Below are positions 56,891 through 64,000 of a stretch of 64,000 bases of DNA, piece after piece. A model generated the notes under the pieces. It ran no database searches. It saw nothing but the letters and a program-made list of their open reading frames with translations, and was not told the DNA's origin. The position numbers were made by a program, and so were the translations under genes. Each line of letters starts with the position of its first letter. Positions within the stretch are counted from its first letter, which is position 1. Source of the stretch: Corticium candelabrum (taxonomy: Eukaryota; Porifera; Homoscleromorpha; Homosclerophorida; Plakinidae); NCBI RefSeq assembly GCF_963422355.1, contig NC_085105.1, positions 4,907,651-4,971,650 on the forward strand. Direction: 5' to 3'.

Positions 56891-59031
56891 GTACGTTCTA
56901 CTTCAACCGGTTGTGTAATTAAGCCTCCTGCAGCTGTCAATTTACGTGTGTTTTGCAGGTTGCCATTCTTCGTCGACGTGGGAATGCCAGGCTTTGCTTC
57001 CAGTCCTGCGACGCTGTGTCCTAAGTCTAGGCTACCTCATGATCAATATGAGAGATGTGAACACACGCAGGGAGTTATGCAAGCCTTCCACGAAGGCTCG
57101 ACTCTTGGTCTAGAAGAGTGCCAGCGTCAATTCTCACAACGGAGATGGAACTGTACAACTGCCTATCGATCCAGCTTTGAGACAGCGATAAGCAAAGGTA
57201 GGTAGTAGACATGAGACGACGCGCAAGTGGGTGCGGAGGATGAGCCCTGGAGGCTTGCGGGAACGATGCACTTTAGCAGTATAATTGCAGCTTTTCCACA
57301 TGCATGCGATGAGCTTTCTATACACATGCCATTGTGCCGAGTTTGTTAATTTGACATTGCTGTCTGAGTTTGCGGTTGCATAGTGCGATACTATAGTTAC
57401 ATATGAAAGTTTCTGCAGAAGTCGCCGTGACGTTCGTACGTCGCGACGGCTGCGGCTAACCCGTCTTGCATTTCTTGCATTGCCTCTTCCTTGCAAACCG
57501 TCAGCTCAATTATAACATCGTCATATGGTAACGCTCTGTAGGGGTTCTATGGTAGGCTATCGTGGGTCTATCTGCGGTAGGTCAGCATCGAATTAGTCGA
57601 CTGAATCAGCTAGAGTGAACCGGAATCGTAGGGTAGGCTTATCTGTAGCGAATGCCATATTCTGTACCAGACGTGTCATTGCGACTGTTTGGAATAGTGT
57701 CAGATTTCAGTACCAACGTTGTGCACGTGCTAAAGTTGATTGTATTGCTTTCAGCGACTCGAGAGACTGCGTTTGTGTTTGCAATGACAGTAGCGGGAAT
57801 CATTTACTCAGTATCGCGCGAGTGCGCTCTTGGTGATCTACGAGAGTGTGGCTGTGATCGCAGCTGGATCAAGAAAACGCACCAGTATGGTGATTGGTTT
57901 TGGGGAGGATGTGGTGACAACATCGAGTATGGAGTGGAGTTTAGCCGTAATTTCATCTTGGCGAGGACGCCCGACAAAGACCTCGCCAGAGAAAACATGG
58001 ACAAACACAACGTTATCGCTGGAGGAAAGGTATACATACACACACATCTACTTAGAGAGTGTGGGAATGACATTATGGCTGAATATGGTGGGTTCCTTGA
58101 CTAAAATCTGCAAGGCGCCATGTGCGTAGGCGCGTTCAAGGTACACGTGCCGTTATGGTAATCTCCTGCTTGAAAAGATTCTGCCTAAAACAATGTCACT
58201 GCTGTTAGTGGAACCATGCAGTGGACTATCTAAGGCTATAGGAAATTCAAACTTGAACAGTTTTTGGTTGTAACTGCAGGGAGTGAAGCCACAGAGATTT
58301 TCCAGTTGCTTGCTTGTCACTCTAACCAACATTATGTGAAGATATCTATAATAATACACAATATAAATTGCAAATGCGAAGTTGTAGGTGGCACATGATG
58401 GCTTGGTGGTGGTGAGCATTGCATGCTTTGCCTTTCTGTAATGAAATATGTCCTTCTGTGGATGATGTAGGTATAGTAAACATACTTATACAGACTGTCT
58501 GTTGTTACAACTAATATGTGATATGCCTTGGGAGCATTTGTACTAAGTGTTGTTCATTGGGTGGTCTAGATAACACAAGATAGTGCAGTAATGGAGTGCC
58601 AGTGCCATGGATTTTCTGGATCATGTACTGTCAAGTCCTGTTGGAAGCAGTTACCTTCTATGAGCAAAATTGGATTACTAGTGAAAAGAGAATTTGATGG
58701 AGCAGTCAAAGTCACTCTGAATGATGCAGATAGGGAGTTGATACCTGAAAACCCAAGACACATACCACCCACTGACTCAAACTTGGTCTACTTGACAAAA
58801 TCATCTGACTATTGCAAGTATGATCCATCTACCGGATCACATGGAACTATTGGGAGAGAGTGCAATAAAACGTCTGATGGTATTGATGGCTGTTCACTAA
58901 TGTGTTGCAACCGAGGTTTCTATTCAAGAGAGGTTACCCTGACCAGGCGGTGCAAGTGCCAATTCATTTGGTGTTGTCATGTAAAGTGTGAGACCTGCAA
59001 AGAACGAGTGATAAAGCACTTTTGCAACTAG
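56823..59031 (+). CDS. Wnt: Secreted Wnt ligand, four coding exons
   Basis: Exons 56823-56890, 56959-57197, 57755-58029, 58570-59031 give 347 aa with phases 2, 1 and 0 all matching. A hydrophobic signal peptide (residues 1 to about 21) precedes the Wnt domain. Landmarks: ECQRQFSQRRWNCTT (75-90; N87 is a glycosylation site), TRETAF (104-109), CHGFSGSC (206-213), in which S210 is the serine acylated by Porcupine in other Wnts, and the C-terminal CKCQFIWCCHVKCETC block. There are 24 cysteines after the signal peptide, the usual full set. The product should be secreted and bind Frizzled/LRP receptors. No subfamily can be named: early-branching animal Wnts do not sort reliably into bilaterian classes. 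The ATG is chosen because it alone joins a signal peptide in frame through a GTACGT donor. Confidence 0.93.
56959..57197 (+). CDS. Wnt: Wnt gene, exon 2
   Basis: Acceptor TTTTGCAG|G, donor AAAG|GTAGGT, phase 2 to 1. It carries the first cysteines and the RRWNCTT motif. Confidence 0.93.
57755..58029 (+). CDS. Wnt: Wnt gene, exon 3
   Basis: Acceptor TGCTTTCAG|CG, donor GGAAAG|GTATAC, phase 1 to 0. It begins with TRETAFVFA and includes WFWGGCGDN. Confidence 0.93.
58570..59031 (+). CDS. Wnt: Wnt gene, exon 4
   Basis: Acceptor GGTCTAG|ATA, ending with TAG at 59029-59031. It contains the acylation site and 16 of the 24 cysteines. Confidence 0.93.
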   Translation: MTQDSAVMECQCHGFSGSCTVKSCWKQLPSMSKIGLLVKREFDGAVKVTLNDADRELIPENPRHIPPTDSNLVYLTKSSDYCKYDPSTGSHGTIGRECNKTSDGIDGCSLMCCNRGFYSREVTLTRRCKCQFIWCCHVKCETCKERVIKHFCN

Positions 59032-59555
59032 CTGTATATGTTCTAGAAAAGGCACTAGTTACAAGTTGCTTTGTAGTGCAAGACTCAAGCTTGATTATGT
59101 AGCATAAGTCAAGGCTAGATGGCTTGGCTCTATGAAACGAGATATGTTATATTACAGACTTTTGCCATCTAGTATATTCTAAGCAGTAATTAGGCACTGG
59201 ATAGCATAGGGTCAGTATTGAACTGCTTGTACATCTACTTTTTTATATGTATATCATATGTTTATAAATAGAATGCCCCTTCTGTTGCTGTGAGCATCTT
59301 GTGATAGTGGTCTGGTTATCAGTTTGCATTGACAGGTTTCACTGTGACACGAGTCCATCCATCTAATCTGAGAAGTGACTGCTTTTGTACTGGTGCATAG
59401 CCGACAAACTGATATATCTGAGCAGTGCTAGCAGCTAGCCACAGCAGTGATTTTGTTCAATGTTGTGGATGCTAAAGTAGTATCTCTAGAAACGTATTTT
59501 CTATAAAGCATTTACATGTGGCACAAACCTCTCCTAGAGTAGTCTAGGGTTAGAT
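59032..59555. other. Wnt 3' flank, no other gene seen
   Basis: 640 bp separate the Wnt stop from the next ATG on the same strand. The first part should be Wnt 3' UTR; no canonical AATAAA was noticed, only AT-rich stretches near 59240-59275. Confidence 0.4.
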
Positions 59556-59559
59556 GTCA

Positions 59560-59629
59560 CACGTGTTTCGCCACTGCCATGTGTCGGACCACGTGCCTGC
59601 TAACCACGCCCTTTTCCCGGTCATGTGAC
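59560..59629. promoter_or_regulatory. Cluster of three E-box motifs upstream of a protease exon
   Basis: CACGTG at 59560-59565, CACGTG at 59590-59595 and TCATGTGAC at 59621-59629, all within 115 bp of the ATG at 59673. Spaced E-boxes of this type (CLEAR/M-box) are bound by MiT/TFE factors at lysosomal genes in vertebrates; that link is an inference. Confidence 0.45.
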
Positions 59630-59672
59630 TATTCGCCTCGTGACAGTGGATTGAGTCGAGTTCTGGATAACA

Positions 59673-59859
59673 ATGGTATTGTATAGTTTGCTGCTTCTGG
59701 GTTTGCTTTTGCAAATCAGTGGTGGAGAACTTCTGTGGAAACCAGACGTGGTGTATCATGCTAAAGGCACTATCAAACTGCCGTATGCTGACATCGTGGA
59801 GCCTTTTGAAGCTTGGTATGACGGAAAGAATATGCGCAGCCGACAGACTTACTACAACG
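59673..59859 (+). CDS. First exon of a 26/29-kDa-proteinase-like papain-family protease (partial)
   Basis: 62 codons plus one base. A strong signal peptide (MVLYSLLLLGLLLQISGG) is followed by KGTIKLPYADIVEPFEAWYD and a SRQTYYNG end. This matches the N-terminal prodomain region of the 26/29-kDa proteinase / digestive cysteine proteinase group (C1A). These secreted or lysosomal enzymes carry the papain domain hundreds of residues later. Donor AACG|GTATGT. No exon with the papain catalytic Cys or His is found up to 64000, so the gene continues beyond the window with a very long intron, or is broken. Confidence 0.7.
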
Positions 59860-60057
59860 GTATGTTGCATATTGAAATTACATCTCTTGTGCGTGTATCA
59901 ACGACTCTTGAGCATGGCAATTATATTATGGTTCTGCATGCAGAATTCGATTATCGTGAACTTTTGAATTTTACGTCGAGCGTCTGGCTAGTGTGTAGCA
60001 TTTAGGGGGTCTCTTCAAACGTTGAACGTTTCCTTCAATCTGAACTACAAAGTGCGT

Positions 60058-60117
60058 TATCCACCCACCCGGTAGGTCCACCCACCCGGTAGGTCCACCC
60101 ACCCCGGTAGGTTTACC
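60058..60117. repeat. Minisatellite, three ~19-bp units
   Basis: Tandem CCACCCACCCGGTAGGT units, the last with one extra C, followed by a partial unit. A GGTYTCTTCAA...CAATCTGAAC stretch just before it (60005-60045) resembles the left end of the 52765 MITE, so this may lie in a related, truncated copy. Confidence 0.8.
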
Positions 60118-60289
60118 CACCTATAATCCCTACCATCACACACTGATTGAATGCTCACAGTTTTATTATTGTGAACTGCTGTAATTAAACCGCTATTGCA
60201 ACAAAAGGTTCCTTTGACTTGAATACTCTGCCAAAGAGTTGTCTATGGTAGTGACACAGAGAAACCTTAAAAGCACAGTGCAAGTGTAA

Positions 60290-60813
60290 GGGTGCTTTGA
60301 CCTCCACTAGCTCAACTGGTTGAGGCGGTAGAGGTACTCTGGTTGAGCGGAAGTAATCTCGGTGGAAAACAGTGAAGTTAAAGAAACACAAGAGTGGAAA
60401 CGAGCATGAGCAATTATCTGTAGCTCAAGATGGAAAATATGCACATGAAGAATGCGATCTTCTGCTCTTCTTTAGAGTCACTCTTGCTGTTGGTAGGGCT
60501 GAAGTAGATGTTTTGATGATGCTTTTATTCAACAACCATGATTTATCGGGGACCCAGTTGGAGACAGTGATGAGCAGACGGGAACTAGTTGGAATCTTGG
60601 GGTTAGAGTTATCGTTAGGGTTAGGGTCAAGCTGCTGAAATCATACTTATTCCTTGTTTTCGCCATTTGTCCATACGTGGGCATGCGCAATTGCCTACCT
60701 CCACCATCTCAACCAACATTTTACTGGTAGAGCTGGTGGAGCCGGTGGACCTCCTGTACGAGAACTCTACCGTCTCAACTGGTTGAGCTGGTGGAGGTAA
60801 AAGAAATGCACCC
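60290..60813. mobile_element. MITE, PIF/Harbinger-like, TAA target duplication
   Basis: 524 bp. The ends GGGTGC...ACCTCCACTAGCTCAACTGGTT and, reversed, GGGTGC...ACCTCCACCAGCTCAACCAGTT pair over about 50 bp. TAA flanks both sides (60287-60289, 60814-60816). No transposase, so mobilised in trans if at all. It contains TTAGGG repeats at 60613-60627. Confidence 0.8.
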
Positions 60814-61297
60814 TAAAACTGATCTCCACGCAAAAGAAAATGACAAATGGTCTTTGTCACGTAGGCACAGAGAGTTCATCTGGAAGCATTTCAAAGATCC
60901 TCTTTAATTAAATGTTTACTGTTTGGCATCAAACATATATTCAATTAATACAAACAGTATACTCACTTACTCAGAAACGAACATTATTTGGATTGAGGGA
61001 AACATTGACATTTGGAATGCTCCTTTAACAATTGATTGACCAACAATTGTTTGATGTCTGATTGTTACCACAAGCTCTTTGTATTAGGGTTACTTTTAAT
61101 AGTTTGAAATGAAACTTTCCAGTCTTGTGCTGGAGTAAAGACAACTCTGAATACTTGAAGTGACACGTTTGTACAAGAATATTGCACTTTTATAGCTTTT
61201 GAAGCAATTGGTTAGCCTACTTTATGAACAATTTGTGCATAAGTTAATATAGCCATGACAGTATTGGGGAGTGCGCTAGCACTCCCTAAGTAGGGTA
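60814..61297. other. No recognisable gene
   Basis: AT-rich sequence between two inverted-repeat elements; if the protease gene is intact, this is part of its first intron. Confidence 0.45.
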
Positions 61298-61991
61298 GCC
61301 TCGGTATTCCAGACTACTTTCTGCATGTGATGGGAGGGGAGAGTGGGAAGAGAGAAGAAAGCAGTCTGGGGACAGCTTTATTGTAATTGACTTCAGAAAT
61401 AGGCAGTGTTCATCTTAATCAATAATTACCCGTGTTCATTAGGAACAGTAACAAGCACCAGATGGCTCATGGGATATTTCCAGAAGCTGTTCGCTGCCAG
61501 CCGACTACAAACGAACAGGAAAACATAGAAAATGAGCGACTTTACTGAATCCGGTAGGGAGAAGGCAAAGATGTCACGACGTCGTACTAAAATCGCTTGG
61601 CAAGCAGTTCAAGGGTCTTCAAGGCTTCAAGTCAGAGCAGCCGCTGCAATGGCTTTATCGTTAGGTAACGTCTGACAAGCATTCGATGAGTTATCATGTC
61701 ATCAGGAGCGAGATGAGTAGAATGTCGAATTTGCGTTAGCTGCACTCCACTGTGCTATTACAGTCGTCTGAGAATCACTTAGAGGCAAAGTACGCATTGA
61801 CGTCAGCAGTTGTCTACAGTGCTATAATTGGCCTTTTTAGCGGTGGTTTTGATTGGAGCGGATGTTTCTGAACTTGAGCATTCATGCCTCTTCCGATGTC
61901 ACTTACAATAGAGCTGTCCCCAGACTGCTTTCTTCTCTCCACCTACTGTCTCCTCCCATCACGTGCAGAAAGCAGTCTGGAATACTGAGGC
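61298..61991. mobile_element. TIR element with ~90-bp ends and TA target duplication
   Basis: 694 bp. The left end GCCTCGGTATTCCAGACTAC and the reversed right end GCCTCAGTATTCCAGACTGC stay alignable for about 90 bp, through AGAAGAAAGCAGTCTGGGGA to CAGCT. TA lies on each side (61296-61297, 61992-61993), as in Tc1/mariner-type insertion. It carries a small ORF with a splice donor but no transposase. Confidence 0.82.
61532..61664 (+). CDS. Small basic ORF or first exon inside the TIR element
   Basis: 44 codons plus one base from ATG, ending at a strong donor (TTAG|GTAACG). The peptide is basic and helical (KMSRRRTKIAWQ). A downstream acceptor (CTATTACAG at 61750-61760) leads to an open hydrophobic stretch in another phase, so the join is not in frame. 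It may be a captured exon or chance. Confidence 0.3.
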
Positions 61992-62242
61992 TAAAGTAAG
62001 GATGGCACCAGTAGGTAAAATGATCTCGATTTTCACTTTGGGATAGCGTAGGTCTGAAATGCTTCCATAAAATGCCACAATTTTTTGTATCATTTTGTGT
62101 GGCTACTCAGGAGCCATGATTTTTGACTATCGCTTTGGTGCTATCACATTCGGACGACGCTGGGACGACGTTGTTTACTGTGAAATTTGACATACCGTTT
62201 ACCACACCTTTTTCTGCATGTGACATATAGTCCCATGCACAT

Positions 62243-62560
62243 GCCGACTTGCCAGTTTCGTGGGATCTTCACTGTTCTTGAAGCCTCTCACAGGATCTTT
62301 ACTTCTCCATCATTCCATACGTGTTATTATAGGTACTAGAAACAGTCGCCAATTTAGCCTACTTACGAGACCTGAGTACTGATCGACTTGCCAGTTTGGG
62401 TCTTTGTTTTGCTCACGGGATTTTGTGTCACTCACAGGACCTTTGCTTTGTCGTTCTTTGCCTGTTACTTGAAACTTTCGTTGATTTACTTGCAAGGTCT
62501 GAGTGCCGATTGACTTTCCCCGTTCTCTGCATGGGCTCGCAAACAGGATCTCCACGTCCC
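62243..62560. repeat. Degenerate ~135-bp tandem repeat, 2-3 units
   Basis: CGACTTGCCAGTTT recurs at about 62250 and 62383 with a weaker version at about 62510. CTCACAGGA.CTTT recurs at about 62287 and 62433. Order and spacing are preserved. Confidence 0.55.
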
Positions 62561-62766
62561 TCACAAGATATTTGCAGAAAATGTGCACATGCGTGTGATA
62601 GAGACAATTCTTTCTAACTGGTAGATGAGAAAAGCATGAGCCTTGCTTGCAGGGGCATAGCGTGGCATGGGCTAGACCGGGTTATAGCCATCATTTGTAG
62701 GCGTGGTCATAAAAATTGTGGACTGTAAATACATGTGAGGACCAAAGCTGTTTATAGTATACTAGC

Positions 62767-64000
62767 TCACCATTCCGTTCTCCACACGGGCAGATTAGCT
62801 ATTAATTAATATTACTAATCGTTAGTTAATTTTTATTGTTATTAGTTGTTAGTTAATTAATTTATCATTGTATGCATTCATGAAGTACATCTCATTCACA
62901 GATTAGCAGCCCCTGACAAAATTCTCATAAAGTTAATTAACATTGTATGCAAGTTTCTGTTGTTGCATGAGTGTTCACATGCATTTTTACTCTTCTGAAA
63001 AATTAGCAGCCAGACAGAATTCTCATTTAGAGTCATATCCCGTTCAATTATATCCCATTCTGAGAAATTAGCAAGAATCGAGTATCCCAGTGTATGCAAA
63101 TTTATATGTTGTTGCATGAGTATCATGTTCTAATTTATCATGAAGTGTATCTCTGAAGAATTATCAGCCGGACAGAATTCTGATAAAGAATTTTGTTCAG
63201 AGTTATATCCCGATGTCAATGGTATCTCGTTCTGAGATTAGTGATTGTTAGTATCCCCATGAAGACAAAGACAATGTACCGGAGTTTCTCGTTTCCAAAA
63301 TCTTGTTGATTGGATTATTGATTGGTAGTATCCCGTTGAAGCCATTTCGACAGTCCCGTTGGACGCAGCATTACTTTGACGGCGTTGCTGCTGCCGTTGT
63401 AAGGAACAGGTGTACGGAACTTGGCATCTATTTGATGCGAATCCAGTTCGGAAATATATTCGAGCAGCAAGAACTTGGAAGTCACTTGCAGTTATGTACT
63501 CACCCAGATAATCTGTTCCCCGTATATATACCAAGTCACGACTCACAGTGACAGACTCTCTCCATTTCAACAGTCCTGTTGAACGTCGTCACTTCAGAGA
63601 CGCTGCTGGCATTGCAGGAATAGGTGTATCGAACGTGGTAGCTCTTCAATGGGTGTAGATGGGCAAACGACTGTGGGCGTTTTTTCAAGACCCAGATATA
63701 CACAAAAATATCTTGCTTTTCCTGTTGTCACCCGCAATAGATGACACACTCCGCGCGTACCGTCCGACATTGGGAATGTGCAGTTTAAATTCGGTGCAGA
63801 TCTGATTGGCTGTTAGGGAAATATTTGCGTGCGAGCGGAGACGGGTTCGAGGCAGGTTCCGTCGGTAGGAAATCGCGTTGTCGCTGGAGAAGTATGGAAG
63901 ACGACAATCTCACTTTCAACATGGATGGATTCGGCATGCGCGAGCCAAATTCGGTGGAGATCAGACTCACCCTTCTTGTAGATTCTGATTTACACACAGA
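62767..64000 (-). repeat. Dispersed repeat family, copy 2 (long, runs off the window)
   Basis: Reverse-strand copy of the repeat at 17690-21935. On that strand it ends GCCCGTGTGGAGAACGG then AATGGTGAGCTAG followed by T, matching the hairpin-plus-CTAG end of copy 1. It includes TCTCCACCGAATTTGGCT (about 63940). The 5' end lies beyond 64000. The consensus hairpin would be GCCCGT...ACGGGC. Confidence 0.8.

Noticed and set aside
56602..56922. 106-codon frame with a hydrophobic stretch upstream of Wnt exon 2
   Set aside because: It is in a different frame from the Wnt exons and ends in a stop; the overlapping frame from 56823 joins correctly through a GTACGT donor.
60372..60638. 88-codon frame at 60.4 kb as an exon of the protease gene
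   Set aside because: Lies inside the Harbinger-like MITE and has no papain or prodomain motif.
1..64000. tRNA genes
   Set aside because: I looked for internal B-box-like GGTTCGANTCC words and found none with a foldable cloverleaf; a tRNA scan would be decisive.

Overview
The window is eukaryotic, AT-rich animal DNA. It has spliced genes with GT-AG introns, a full Wnt ligand gene, a full ERC/ELKS-type coiled-coil gene, many decayed retrotransposons and many microsatellites. A nuclear copy of mitochondrial large-subunit rRNA at about 20.13-20.27 kb still reads like bacterial 23S domain I. Such slow mitochondrial evolution suits a non-bilaterian animal. I favour a sponge, but this is inference; cnidarian or placozoan is not excluded.

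Layout. 0.2-6 kb: no gene recognised; a near-perfect inverted repeat and short tandem repeats. 6.47-15.1 kb: head-to-tail array of one 5'-truncated and two full-length, nearly identical copies of a restriction-like-endonuclease (RLE) non-LTR retrotransposon, lying between GATA-type and TATAGA-type microsatellites. 16-17.6 kb: decayed minus-strand LINE. 17.96-21.22 kb: decayed Ty3/Gypsy element with LTRs and a target duplication, holding the mitochondrial rRNA fragment and itself inserted in a dispersed ~1.2 kb repeat that recurs at 31.8-32.4 kb and 62.8-64 kb.

22.32-42.17 kb (minus): a 14-exon ERC/ELKS-like gene, about 1029 aa, for which I could place every coding exon with consistent intron phases. 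Its introns hold an RLE-type LINE, a short copy of such a LINE between ACAG repeats, two decayed Gypsy elements and a copy of the dispersed repeat. 42.7-43.2 kb: two small inverted-repeat elements. 43.3-46.7 kb: minus-strand Gypsy relic split by a Tc1/mariner-like relic. 46.8-48.7 kb: decayed plus-strand LINE. 49-56.8 kb: mostly nothing recognisable.

56.82-59.03 kb (plus): a four-exon Wnt gene, 347 aa, 24 cysteines after the signal peptide, conserved acylated serine. 59.67 kb (plus): first exon of a lysosomal/secreted cysteine protease of the 26/29-kDa-proteinase type, preceded by clustered E-boxes; the rest is not in view. 60-64 kb: a Harbinger-like MITE (TAA duplication), a TA-flanked 694-bp inverted-repeat element carrying a small ORF, and an inverted copy of the dispersed repeat.

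The two complete genes are unrelated in function: ERC is a scaffold for vesicle and cortical complexes, Wnt a secreted signal. The most unusual structure is the microsatellite-embedded tandem RLE retrotransposon array, whose sequence differences fit duplication by unequal crossing-over.
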